DNA from: Candidatus Saccharimonadota bacterium
GTDB lineage: Bacteria > Patescibacteriota > Saccharimonadia > Saccharimonadales > Saccharimonadaceae
Assembly: GCA_017514765.1 (NCBI GenBank)
Contig: JAFWIU010000005.1
Location: 1-52,854 of the forward strand
DNA length: 52,854 nt
Direction of reading: 5' to 3'
Made by a program: the position numbers and the translations under genes. The stretch's first letter is position 1. Every line of letters starts with the position of its first letter. Below the pieces are notes generated by a model. The model made no database searches, was not told the origin of the DNA, and saw only the letters and a program-made list of their open reading frames with translations. This document shows, in pieces, positions 1 through 7,494 of this stretch.

Positions 1-47
1 CAAAAACAATCCATTGCCCCACATAGCTTGCTTTTGTCTTTTAACAT
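1..47 (-). CDS. Partial CDS running off the left edge, hypothetical
   Basis: An open frame begins with ATG at 47 and runs out of the window after 15 codons. It is preceded by a purine-rich AGAAAGG at a ribosome-binding distance. A TATAAT box with an extended TG lies upstream on the same strand (90-95), so a transcribed gene start is plausible. Too little protein is visible to name a family. The call rests only on start-site signals. Confidence 0.35.
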   Translation of the reverse strand, partial: MLKDKSKLCGAMDCF

Positions 48-171
48 ATGACCTTTCTTCACGGAATTACAATCATCATAGTCATAACCATTATAACATG
101 ATTTCAAAAAAACAAAAGCCAAAACCGCATAATCATCATTCCTATGCATTTAAAAACCACCAAGACACAAC

Positions 172-211
172 AAAAAAACGACAGAACCCATTCCGGATCC
201 TGCCGTTTTTC
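172..211 (-). terminator. Bidirectional intrinsic terminator after the surface-protein gene
   Basis: An 8-bp stem (177-184 with 200-207, one G-T pair when read as RNA on the minus strand) is flanked by an A tract on the left and a T tract on the right. It can terminate the surface-protein gene ending at 248 and also transcription from the other side. Confidence 0.75.
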
Positions 212-247
212 TAAGGACCACCCTTCCCCACCCGTGAAGCGGTCAAC

Positions 248-1546
248 TTATTTCATTAACTTTTTGCGGCTAGCAATATAGTAGCTAAGAGTAGTTACCA
301 CTGCACCAGCACCAATCGCACCAGTCACAATCGTGTCACTAGCACCAGTCTCTACAATCGTAGTAGGAACTTCAGGTGTAGTAGGATTGTCTGGGGTTGG
401 TTCTGGATTAACCGGCTTATCTTTACAACTCTCATCGTTCTTCTCAACAAAGACCGAAGCGTCATCCTTATAAACCGCGTTTTTCACAGTTGAACCTGAC
501 ACTGTAGCACTTGCCCAGTTCACCAATTGGTTCTTACCACAGGACATCTTCTTATCTACCACTTTACCAGTAAAGCGTACATAAGCGTTACCCTTAGCAT
601 TGTAACTACCGATATTAATACCAGTAGTTGCTATAGTATTATCCTTAAGCAAAACACCACTTTGGTAGTTGGAATTGTAAAGATACGTAGTATTCTCAAC
701 ATATTCCACGTTGGTAGGAAGTACGTCACGGATCATTACATCCTTTACTTGCTCAGCTAACAAGTTAACATACTCGATTTGGTATTCAACCTCATCGCCA
801 ACCTTAGCTTCAACAGATTCGCTCCAGTCTTTAGTACCTTTGATACGAACCTGCTTTGAAACCTTCGCAGCCACCGAATTGTGAACCTTCACGTCGATCG
901 TCACAACACCAGAATAACCATAACAGCCAGGAATCTTACCATCCATACTGTCATAACCTAGCGTTGCACCAGAAGTAATTACACTATCTGGAAGATCAAA
1001 CGAACGTTCCTGACCGTCTTCGCTCTTATTGTTGAACTTAGCCGAACCAGAAACATATTCAAGGTAAACATCCTCGCTAGCATTGAGAGTTACCTCATCC
1101 CAGTAACGATTAGGAGTTGCGTTCGAAGCATCGATGTAACCCACAATCGTTTGAGACTTAGCTACCGTAGTAGGAATCGAGAAAGTAGCTTTCACACCTT
1201 CCGCGATAGCATCACGGCCCTTAGGGCTGTTGTTGTGAACGTAAAGACGAATCGTATAGGTCTCACCGTCTTTTACGTCAATCGTGTTAGCATTCCAAGT
1301 GTTGACCTGAGCGCCAGACACCTTAGCCGCCACGAAGTTTTTCTCATCACCAATAACTTGGTTATTAGTGATAGAGTTGAGCACGATTTTATCGCCTAGC
1401 TCACCGGCGTTTACCTGATCAAGCGTATAGCTTGGACGGCCATTACTCGAATCGCCCCAAGCGCTTACCATCACAGGCGCAAGCGTACCAGCAAGCACTA
1501 CGGCTGCACCGGCTACGCCAAGTATAGATTTATAAATTTTATTCAT
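248..1546 (-). CDS. Anchored cell-surface protein with DUF11-like domain
   Basis: Start chosen at 1546: the ATG (MNKIYKSILG) follows an AAAGAAAGGA ribosome binding site, giving 432 residues. The first 30 or so residues are a signal peptide (basic start, Ala/Val-rich core, ending near VSAWG). The body has no enzyme motif. Residues about 250-370 look like a DUF11/isopeptide-type repeat (KVGDEVEYQIEYVN, then a DVLPTNVEYV segment). A Pro/Thr-rich spacer precedes an ETGASD motif, a hydrophobic helix and a basic YIASRKK end, which resembles a sortase-type anchor with VETG in place of LPxTG. Likely an exported structural or adhesion protein. The precise role is unknown. Confidence 0.75.
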   Translation of the reverse strand: MNKIYKSILGVAGAAVVLAGTLAPVMVSAWGDSSNGRPSYTLDQVNAGELGDKIVLNSITNNQVIGDEKNFVAAKVSGAQVNTWNANTIDVKDGETYTIRLYVHNNSPKGRDAIAEGVKATFSIPTTVAKSQTIVGYIDASNATPNRYWDEVTLNASEDVYLEYVSGSAKFNNKSEDGQERSFDLPDSVITSGATLGYDSMDGKIPGCYGYSGVVTIDVKVHNSVAAKVSKQVRIKGTKDWSESVEAKVGDEVEYQIEYVNLLAEQVKDVMIRDVLPTNVEYVENTTYLYNSNYQSGVLLKDNTIATTGINIGSYNAKGNAYVRFTGKVVDKKMSCGKNQLVNWASATVSGSTVKNAVYKDDASVFVEKNDESCKDKPVNPEPTPDNPTTPEVPTTIVETGASDTIVTGAIGAGAVVTTLSYYIASRKKLMK

Positions 1547-1752
1547 TTTAAAATTCCTTTCTTTGAATAAAACTAAGCTTATTATTAAGTCTAATATGAA
1601 ATTCGCATCCATATCAAACTATATGCTGATTTTGCTGACCTTTCCTTCTAGAGGTAAGGCCAAGCCTTTTTGCTAGCTACATTAATTGTTAATGATTCGT
1701 CTGCTTCAACCAAATCATCTCAAACTTCAATTCTCTCTATTATAATTCATGG

Positions 1753-1840
1753 AGTGAAGCCCGGTAACCGTAGTTACCGGACTTTTAAAGTAAGGTACAT
1801 AAAGTACTATAGGCCGTCCCGCCTATGGGCTTCACCCTTT
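1753..1840 (+). ncRNA. Candidate structured RNA: nested inverted repeats in four-way-junction layout
   Basis: A 7-9 bp outer stem (1754-1762 with 1827-1835) encloses an 8-bp hairpin with a 4-nt loop (1761-1768/1773-1780), a short GTAC hairpin (1795-1798/1804-1807) and a 6-bp hairpin (1809-1814/1821-1826). On the plus strand a TATAAT box (1741-1746) lies just upstream and a short T run (1837-1840) follows the closing stem, so it could be a small transcript. It lacks a T-loop and an anticodon arm, so it is not a tRNA. It could instead be a 3' structure of the minus-strand gene ending at 1864, or a mobile palindrome. The rest of 1547-1863 shows only a weak hairpin at 1656-1671. Confidence 0.35.
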
Positions 1841-1863
1841 TCGCAGCTATCTACCTGCCAATT

Positions 1864-3645
1864 TCAATCCGGGGGGCCTCCCCAGGCTTCACCCGGATTG
1901 TCAGAAATCGCCTGACCGGTCTCCGCCACCGTTGATGGTGGCGTAACGGCCGTAGGCGTGTTAATCGGTGACCCGCCATTACCACTGTCGCCATTGTTGT
2001 CGACATGGGTATCTGGCGTCGGTGCCGGAATCGATGGAGTATTACCATCATTCCCAGTCTTCTGGATCTGATTAATCTCCTTCAACTCCTGCACCGTTTC
2101 ACGGTGCTCCTCGTCCGTCATATGGTTCGAATTAGTCGGCAAATCTGCCGGCGCAGTATCCGTACCATTATTCGTATTCGGACCCGGTCCCGGATCGTCG
2201 TTCGGCTCCGTATTTGTCTGCGGAGATTTCGACGGATCCTTTTTCGGAACCGGAGTCGGTGTCGGAGTTGGAGTCGACGGTACCGGCGTTGGTGTAGCCG
2301 GTACTGGCGTCGGTGTCGGTGGTACCGGCGTCGGTTTATCCGGCGTAGGAGTCGGATTGCTCGGCGTCGGTTTATCCGGCGTAGGCGTAGGGTTTGGATT
2401 TGTCCGCGGAGTATCGTCCGGCACAATGTTCATAATTTCCTGAACATTGGTCGGCTGATACCCACAGTCAATTCTGTAAGATACTTTGAAGACATTTTCC
2501 TTTATCACAAAGGTATATGTCAGGAAGTATCCCGAATGATCAGTAGTCGTCATGACCACCACATCCGGTATACAGTTGACTGTATACGGATTCATGTACA
2601 TCTGATCTGTCAGGTCAGACGTCTGATAATCCATCGCCACCACGTCAGCAGTGTCAAGGAAGGCGAAAAACGCATCCAGTGTCCGATAGAACAGACCCTG
2701 ATCGGCCATAAACCTTTCCTTTGTCAGATTAATAGTCTTAGCCCAATCGCCTTTGCAGGACTCATAGAAAGTTCCAAGGAACCGAGTACCTACATTAGCA
2801 TCAAGCCACGCCATATCTGCCGCAGCCAGTGCCGGGTCTACGCTCATGCGCTTCCGCAATTCCGTATCGTAATCCTTCGCTTTCGCCCCCTCCGTAAACG
2901 GATTAGGACCAAAGTTAAAATCATTACGCGGATCTGCGTCGAGCTGCATGTTCAGGTTGTAAAACCCATACCACACAGACTCATCCGCTTCGTCCTGAGC
3001 ATTGTTGTATTCCAGCACGTCCTCAGGTTCCTCCTGTTCCCCAACATAATCAGGCGTTCTAAACGCCGAAGTCATCAGCTCCGAAAATCCGCCCCAATAC
3101 ACCTTCGTGCATAACAGGACTACAATAATCAGAGCCGTCACGACTCCAGCGATAATCGCCAGATATTTGTCGAGTGAATAACGAGTCATCTCTGTGTAAC
3201 GAAACCAGAACAGATTCGTCACAAAGTATCCGATCGCTAACACTAGGACTATCACCGGTATCACCAGAATCAGCGTGTAGAAAAAGTAATTCTCTACCAT
3301 TCTCGCCGTCATGATTGCCGCCGCTGAAGTCGTAAAGTAGAACAGTACAACTAAGACAATCATTGGGATCATCTCACTAAAACTGCTGCCTTCCTTTCTC
3401 CACCAATAAATCAGGTAAACGGTCGCAAGGACCATTACCACCAAACTTACTGGTGCTAAGAAAGCGACCCTATCGTAAAAAGTTGGAACGAAGTAGTTTA
3501 TCACCCCAACCAATGCTGCAACCAGGATTGCCCGCAGAGCATTATCACCCTGTGGCACTCCCTCTTCCTCACTGCTGAACAGCCATCCAGCTACCAACAT
3601 TACAAGAAACACAATTACACCTAATACGATTGACATAACCATCAT
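1864..3645 (-). CDS. Multi-pass membrane protein with Pro/Thr-rich external tail
   Basis: Start at 3645 (MMVMSIVLGV) follows an AGGAGG site at 9 nt; the longer frame would begin inside the leader RNA. Of 593 residues, about the first 200 hold five or six hydrophobic helices. A soluble region with Cys and aromatic residues follows (roughly 220-415), then a repetitive TPTPDKPTP/PVPATPTP stretch and a low-complexity tail. Near the C terminus is VAETG, echoing the VETG of the neighbouring surface protein, but without a following membrane helix. I recognise no family. It is probably a cell-envelope protein with a wall-spanning tail. It has its own strong promoter and an attenuator-like leader. Confidence 0.7.
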   Translation of the reverse strand: MMVMSIVLGVIVFLVMLVAGWLFSSEEEGVPQGDNALRAILVAALVGVINYFVPTFYDRVAFLAPVSLVVMVLATVYLIYWWRKEGSSFSEMIPMIVLVVLFYFTTSAAAIMTARMVENYFFYTLILVIPVIVLVLAIGYFVTNLFWFRYTEMTRYSLDKYLAIIAGVVTALIIVVLLCTKVYWGGFSELMTSAFRTPDYVGEQEEPEDVLEYNNAQDEADESVWYGFYNLNMQLDADPRNDFNFGPNPFTEGAKAKDYDTELRKRMSVDPALAAADMAWLDANVGTRFLGTFYESCKGDWAKTINLTKERFMADQGLFYRTLDAFFAFLDTADVVAMDYQTSDLTDQMYMNPYTVNCIPDVVVMTTTDHSGYFLTYTFVIKENVFKVSYRIDCGYQPTNVQEIMNIVPDDTPRTNPNPTPTPDKPTPSNPTPTPDKPTPVPPTPTPVPATPTPVPSTPTPTPTPVPKKDPSKSPQTNTEPNDDPGPGPNTNNGTDTAPADLPTNSNHMTDEEHRETVQELKEINQIQKTGNDGNTPSIPAPTPDTHVDNNGDSGNGGSPINTPTAVTPPSTVAETGQAISDNPGEAWGGPPD

Positions 3646-3660
3646 GGCTTTATACCTCCT

Positions 3661-3742
3661 ATAAATAAAAATATCCGGAGGCCAAACCCCCGGATGTAGC
3701 GGGGATTTAGATAGATAGCTTTCAGATTTCACTTGAAATCTG
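3661..3742 (-). promoter_or_regulatory. Attenuator-like 5' leader of the membrane-protein gene
   Basis: The transcript starting near 3800 first meets an 8-bp hairpin (3723-3730/3735-3742). It then meets a 6-bp GC-rich hairpin (3673-3678/3690-3695) followed at once by a U-rich run (complement of 3661-3672) and then the AGGAGG of the gene. A terminator-like hairpin between promoter and ribosome binding site is the usual layout of an attenuator or riboswitch expression platform. The effector is unknown. Confidence 0.5.
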
Positions 3743-3806
3743 AGATGATTTGGTTGTTAATGGTCGTCATCGCTAAGACACACACCCTTAAACTCAGACT
3801 ACCTAC

Positions 3807-3835
3807 ATTATAGCACACTTTATCAAAAAAGTCAA
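3807..3835 (-). promoter_or_regulatory. Strong promoter of the membrane-protein gene
   Basis: TTGACT, 17-bp spacer, TATAAT, with an extended TGC before the -10. The flanks (TTATGGTTTAA upstream and AAGTGTGC before the -10) match the promoter at 4795-4823 closely. Predicted start of transcription is near 3800, leaving a leader of about 155 nt. Confidence 0.85.
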
Positions 3836-3883
3836 TATTTAAACCATAATTTTAATCAAGTACAAACTTAGCTCAAAAGCAAC

Positions 3884-3913
3884 GGAAAACCTGACCTTTC
3901 GGCCAGGTTTTCC
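3884..3913 (-). terminator. Intrinsic terminator after the coiled-coil protein gene
   Basis: A 13-bp stem with a GAAA tetraloop (one G-T pair) lies about 30 nt downstream of the stop codon at 3946, followed by a short T-containing stretch on the minus strand. Confidence 0.7.
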
Positions 3914-3945
3914 CCCTCATAAATGTACAGCAGTTTTGCTTTGGG

Positions 3946-4740
3946 TCACGGGCAGTACTTCTCGATTTCTTCCGGAGACATGATGTGATCAAGCTCTCCG
4001 TTCGCATCAAGCCAAACCCAAACGGGTTCGTAAGTACCGTTACCAGCAGCCTTGGCCGCCCAGAGGTCACGTTTCGGTCCTTTCCAGCAGCTAGCTTTCC
4101 AGTCCCAATACTTAAACCTCAGTTCGGGGCCTTCATGGTAGGAACTGCGTGACGCCGATATCTTGACCAATTCGCACTTAGAACGCTTCGGTTCCTCTGT
4201 CCGGGGATTGGCTTCGGGCTGCTTCTTCGGTTCTTCAACCTTAGTTGCAGCCTGCGGTTCGGGCTTCTTTGTAAGGGGTTCGGGTTCCTTAGGCTCATTC
4301 TTAGACTCAACTGTCTTCGTATCAACAGTCGACTTCTTCGAACTAGCAGCCTCGAGAACGTCAAGACGACCCTCGACCTTTTCAAGCCGCATCGTATGGT
4401 TCTTCACCATCGCGCCCTGGCAACCGAAAAGCTCTCCGACCTTATCGAGGACATCATACACCTCATCGAAGCGCTGCTCAACGGTTTTGGTCTTAGTGGA
4501 CTTAGCCTTCGGCTTCGCATCAGTTTTGGGCTTTGAGTCACCCTCTGATTCGAACTTCGGACCAAATCCAATTTCGTCAGAATCCGAGTCAAATTCCGGA
4601 TCGAAACCTGATTCTTCGTCCAGGCACTCGTCAGCATTCCTCGTCTGGATATCATCGTTGATATAATCACGCAACCTTCTCGCGGCTTTCTTTATATCCT
4701 TCTTTTTGTAGTTACCTTTTCTTACTTCGCTCTTTGACAT
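3946..4740 (-). CDS. Hypothetical soluble acidic/coiled-coil protein
   Basis: 264 residues, starting at the ATG at 4740 behind a G-rich site about 7 nt upstream. There is no signal peptide or membrane helix. The order is: a basic N terminus (KKKDIKKAARRLRDYI), an acidic Asp/Ser/Glu region (about 38-70), a short predicted coiled coil (about 88-135, VEQRFDEVYDVLDKVGEL then MRLEKVEGRLDVLEA), a Lys/Pro/Glu linker, and a compact Trp-rich C-terminal domain (about 200-264, RFKYWDWK and EPVWVWLDANG). I recognise no family. The Trp-rich end might bind a ligand or surface, but that is a guess. It shares a promoter type with the upstream membrane-protein gene, so the two may be co-regulated. Confidence 0.65.
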   Translation of the reverse strand: MSKSEVRKGNYKKKDIKKAARRLRDYINDDIQTRNADECLDEESGFDPEFDSDSDEIGFGPKFESEGDSKPKTDAKPKAKSTKTKTVEQRFDEVYDVLDKVGELFGCQGAMVKNHTMRLEKVEGRLDVLEAASSKKSTVDTKTVESKNEPKEPEPLTKKPEPQAATKVEEPKKQPEANPRTEEPKRSKCELVKISASRSSYHEGPELRFKYWDWKASCWKGPKRDLWAAKAAGNGTYEPVWVWLDANGELDHIMSPEEIEKYCP

Positions 4741-4794
4741 AGTTAAACACCCCCATTGTCAAAAAATAAATTGTTAAAACTGCTACTGTTGCTA

Positions 4795-4823
4795 ATTATA
4801 GCACACTTACCAAAATATGTCAA
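4795..4823 (-). promoter_or_regulatory. Consensus promoter of the coiled-coil protein gene
   Basis: TTGACA, 17-bp spacer, TATAAT with an extended TGC: a perfect sigma-70-type promoter. It matches the promoter at 3807-3835 upstream of the -35 and next to the -10. Confidence 0.85.
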
Positions 4824-4862
4824 TAGTTAAACCATAAGAAGCAAAATCTTCAAATCCTCCTC

Positions 4863-4891
4863 TTGATTTTCCAATCATTACGCGCTATAAT
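4863..4891 (+). promoter_or_regulatory. Promoter of the tRNA-His/tRNA-Gly unit
   Basis: TTGATT, 17-bp spacer, TATAAT, ending 10 nt before the mature tRNA-His 5' end. Confidence 0.8.
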
Positions 4892-4901
4892 AATTATGTA
4901 C

Positions 4902-4979
4902 GGTGGGATTAGCTCAGATGGTTAGAGCGTCTGATTGTGGTCCAGAAGGTCGTCGGTTCGATCCCGATATCCCACCCCA
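4902..4979 (+). tRNA. tRNA-His (GTG)
   Basis: Full cloverleaf with a 7-bp acceptor stem, D stem GCTC/GAGC, anticodon loop TTGTGGT (anticodon GTG) and a T arm with GGTTCGATCC. The extra 5' G (position -1) faces C73, the identity element of tRNA-His. The CCA end is encoded. The pair closing the anticodon loop is an A-C mismatch. Confidence 0.95.
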
Positions 4980-4989
4980 TTAACAATCT

Positions 4990-5064
4990 GCGGGTGTAGT
5001 ACAGCGGTTAGTATGCAAGTTTTCCAAACTTGAGATAGGGTTTCGACTACCCTCACCCGCACCA
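4990..5064 (+). tRNA. tRNA-Gly (TCC)
   Basis: Acceptor GCGGGTG/CACCCGC, anticodon stem CAAGT/ACTTG with loop TTTCCAA (anticodon TCC), encoded CCA. It follows tRNA-His by 10 nt and is probably co-transcribed with it. Confidence 0.95.
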
Positions 5065-5073
5065 ATAAAAACA

Positions 5074-5094
5074 AGCCCGAAAGGGCTAATTTTT
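5074..5094 (+). terminator. Terminator of the tRNA-His/tRNA-Gly unit
   Basis: AGCCC-GAAA-GGGCT hairpin followed by AATTTTT. Confidence 0.85.
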
Positions 5095-5109
5095 ATGTAA
5101 GGGTTTCCA

Positions 5110-5907
5110 TTATTTAGGTAGCAACAAAAATGCCACCGTTCCCGCTACCGCTCCTAGTATAATAGTCAAAATAATCGTTACGATCAATCCCGCCTTCGAC
5201 TCTTTCTCTGGTTTCGCAATTATTGCTACTGGACCCTTACTAGTCTTCTCGTTCGTCGCCACCACTTTTTTCTGATACACGTTCTTCGATAATGGCCGCT
5301 TCGCCACCTTATCCTGATTGATAAAAGTCGGCTTTGGTGCTACGAAAGTGTCTTTCTTTTGCTCGGACTTCTTCCCATTACTAACCGACCCTTTAGCATT
5401 CGCCTTCGCAGATGACTTACTCCTGAATCTACCAATCAATTTCTTCGATTTCGCCTCCTTAGCCTCATTCTTCGTAGTCGACGAGCCAACTTTCCGTTCC
5501 GTACCATCCCCCAGTGGCCGCTTCGGCACATCCATATTCACAAATTTCGGACTGAGATCCTCAACTTCCCCCAGCTTTGCACTACTACGAATTGTAAAAG
5601 TATCCTGACTATCATCCGCCTTAGTAGCAGTACTCGTCACCACCGGTCTCTGTTCTACTGTTTTCTGAGCAACAACTCGCTTAGGCACATCTCTCCGTAC
5701 CAACCTCGTCCTCGGCGTCGCTGTCGGTTCAGGCATCATCACCTTTGGCTTAGACGTAGTCACCACTCTAGTTGACCTTGTCCTCACCACAGTAGTACTA
5801 GCCGCTGATCCCTCAGCCACTCTAGTTCTTCTTGGCGCACCAACAGCCACCGTTGTACTTTTGTCAACGTTTTTTACCGGTACAAAATCCATGTATCTTT
5901 TACTCAT
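5110..5907 (-). CDS. Hypothetical tail-anchored basic protein
   Basis: 265 residues. About 240 are basic and low-complexity, rich in Lys, Arg, Thr, Ser and Val, with scattered PKRPL-type motifs (VPKRPLGDG, VAKRPLSKN). They end in one hydrophobic helix (about 240-262, LIVTIILTIILGAVAGTVAF) two residues from the C terminus, so it is probably a tail-anchored protein with a long disordered cytoplasmic part. The start ATG overlaps the tpiA stop by 4 nt (ATGA), so translation is coupled. I recognise no family. The disordered basic part could bind nucleic acid or an envelope polymer, but nothing visible settles this. Confidence 0.65.
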   Translation of the reverse strand: MSKRYMDFVPVKNVDKSTTVAVGAPRRTRVAEGSAASTTVVRTRSTRVVTTSKPKVMMPEPTATPRTRLVRRDVPKRVVAQKTVEQRPVVTSTATKADDSQDTFTIRSSAKLGEVEDLSPKFVNMDVPKRPLGDGTERKVGSSTTKNEAKEAKSKKLIGRFRSKSSAKANAKGSVSNGKKSEQKKDTFVAPKPTFINQDKVAKRPLSKNVYQKKVVATNEKTSKGPVAIIAKPEKESKAGLIVTIILTIILGAVAGTVAFLLLPK

Positions 5908-6674
5908 GCTCTCACTCTTTTAGCTACCTCAATTATATCAACAAACTCACTCAAAATCAAACTCGACGCACCGATTAATAGACCGTTCACCCCTGGCACC
6001 GTCAAATACGCACCCGCGTTCGAAGGATTCACACTGCCGCCAAACAATACCGGTACCCCCTCCGCTGCCTTCGCTCCATAAGTCTCACTCAAAGTCTTTC
6101 GAATCAAATCCACCACCTCAGCAATCTCATCTGGCGACGCTAATTTTGCCGACTTCGCTGACGAAATCGCCCATACTGGCTCATACGCAATTATCACCTT
6201 CGCTAGTTCATCATCCGACACTTCCGACAATCCACCAATTAATTGATCCCGAATCACATCCTTTGTCTCACCGAATGCCCTTTCACTTTCTATCTCACCA
6301 ATACAAAGAATTGGCGTAATATGATTCCGAATCGCCGCCGCTACCTTCTTGGCAATCTCTTTATCATTCTCATGAAGCACGTAGCGTCGTTCCGAATGGC
6401 CAATAATCGCATAATTCACTAACCCCCGTAATTGCGCAAATGACGTCTCACCTGTATACGCTCCCGTATCCCGATAAAACCCGTTCTGTGCTGCCAGCTT
6501 AATCTTATGTCTATCCACTTGAAGCGACAACGGCTGCAACGCCAAAGTCGACGGCGCCACCACTATTTCAAGGTCTCGATAATTCGGCAATGTTTTTAAT
6601 AATTTATGAAGATATATGGAAGCCTCGCCGACCGTAAAATTCAGCTTCCAGTTGCCCACAATATAAGTTTTCAT
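5904..6674 (-). CDS. tpiA: Triosephosphate isomerase
   Basis: Interconverts dihydroxyacetone phosphate and glyceraldehyde 3-phosphate in the cytosol, in glycolysis. The 256 residues carry the full catalytic set: Asn8 and Lys10 in GNWKLN, His93 in IGHSERR, Glu165 in AYEPVWAIS, and the phosphate-binding LFGGSVNPSN near residue 210. Length is normal. The TATAAT box ends 6 nt before the ATG and no ribosome binding site fits between, so the mRNA is probably leaderless. That -10 is one half of an 18-bp palindrome whose other half serves the divergent gene at 6708. The downstream tail-anchored gene overlaps by 4 nt. Confidence 0.97.
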   Translation of the reverse strand: MKTYIVGNWKLNFTVGEASIYLHKLLKTLPNYRDLEIVVAPSTLALQPLSLQVDRHKIKLAAQNGFYRDTGAYTGETSFAQLRGLVNYAIIGHSERRYVLHENDKEIAKKVAAAIRNHITPILCIGEIESERAFGETKDVIRDQLIGGLSEVSDDELAKVIIAYEPVWAISSAKSAKLASPDEIAEVVDLIRKTLSETYGAKAAEGVPVLFGGSVNPSNAGAYLTVPGVNGLLIGASSLILSEFVDIIEVAKRVRA

Positions 6675-6680
6675 ACATCT

Positions 6681-6698
6681 ATTATAGCATGCTATAAT
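6681..6698. promoter_or_regulatory. Palindromic divergent -10 region (tpiA / PMM-like gene)
   Basis: ATTATAGCATGCTATAAT is a perfect 18-bp palindrome giving a TGCTATAAT extended -10 on each strand. It lies 6 nt from the tpiA start and 9 nt from the start at 6708. The two RNA polymerases would compete for one site. Confidence 0.75.
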
Positions 6699-6707
6699 AT
6701 AATTATT

Positions 6708-7472
6708 ATGAAAAAAGTATTATCATTCGACATAGATCAAACTTTAAACATCGCCAAGACCCCCATCCCCGACGAAATTGCCGATTTATTAATTAAATGC
6801 CTCGACCATTTCGAGATTTGCCCGATTTCCGGCCAAAAATTCGACCAATTCCTTGTTCAAATCGTCAATCGTCTCGTCGATCGCGGCGCCTTACCTCAAC
6901 AATTAACACATCTTCATCTCTTCGTCGCTCAAGGCACCCAATATTACCGCTACGAAAATAACGACTGGAAACAAATCTACAGTTATCCCTTGACTGACGA
7001 GCAGGTCCAGAAAATCAGCGAAGCCCTAGAGCAATCCGCCCGCGAACTCGGCTTCTGGGAAGAAGACAAGCTACAACCAGGCGATGAAATCATCGAAAAC
7101 CGCCTTTCCCAAGTCACTTTCTCTGCTCTTGGCCAGAAAGCCGGCACTGAAGAGAAATATGCCTGGGATCCCGATTGCAAGAAGCGCGAACAAATCGTTG
7201 CCCGAGCCAAAAAGCTTGCACCTGAATTCGATTACGAAATCGGCGGTACTACCTCTATCAACGCCATCACTCCTGGCATGAACAAAGTTTTCGGTATGAC
7301 CCACCTCCTAGAAGAACTGGGGGTCGACAAACAAGACATCCTCTATTTCGGCGATATGACTCAACCCGGTGGCAACGATTATCCCGTCGTCCAAATGGGT
7401 ATCGACACCATCACCGTCAGAAACCACGAAGACACCGCCTACGCTCTACGCGGTATACTTGGTGTTATCTAA
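6708..7472 (+). CDS. HAD-superfamily phosphomannomutase-like protein (eukaryotic PMM type)
   Basis: Start set at 6708 because the -10 box lies only 9 nt upstream; the longer frame reaches into tpiA. 254 residues. The N terminus SFDIDQTL matches the HAD DxDxT nucleophile/acid motif. ENRLSQVTFSALGQKA is like the substrate loop of eukaryotic phosphomannomutases. IGGTTSINAITPGMNKVFGM and YFGDMTQPGGNDYPV match the HAD-IIB C-terminal Lys and metal-binding Asp motifs. It probably interconverts mannose 6- and 1-phosphate for surface-sugar synthesis, though another HAD-IIB sugar phosphatase activity is possible. It is followed closely by the aldolase fusion on the same strand. Confidence 0.8.
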   Translation: MKKVLSFDIDQTLNIAKTPIPDEIADLLIKCLDHFEICPISGQKFDQFLVQIVNRLVDRGALPQQLTHLHLFVAQGTQYYRYENNDWKQIYSYPLTDEQVQKISEALEQSARELGFWEEDKLQPGDEIIENRLSQVTFSALGQKAGTEEKYAWDPDCKKREQIVARAKKLAPEFDYEIGGTTSINAITPGMNKVFGMTHLLEELGVDKQDILYFGDMTQPGGNDYPVVQMGIDTITVRNHEDTAYALRGILGVI

Positions 7473-7494
7473 CTAGTTATGCTATAATATTTCC

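Noticed and set aside
14-214. Plus-strand open frame of 66 codons at the left edge
   Set aside because: Low-complexity His/Asn/Lys composition, no ribosome binding site, and it runs through the terminator at 172-211.
1753-1836. tRNA reading of the four-way structure
   Set aside because: No T-loop consensus, no anticodon loop of 7 nt, and the D-arm position holds an 8-bp stem.
2230-2410. Short-period repeats that look like a CRISPR array
   Set aside because: They are in-frame codons for Pro/Thr repeats of varying length, with no conserved repeat/spacer pattern.
2005-3114. Long plus-strand frame opposite the membrane-protein gene
   Set aside because: Arg/Ile-rich antisense shadow produced by the repetitive Pro/Thr codons of the real gene; no start signals.
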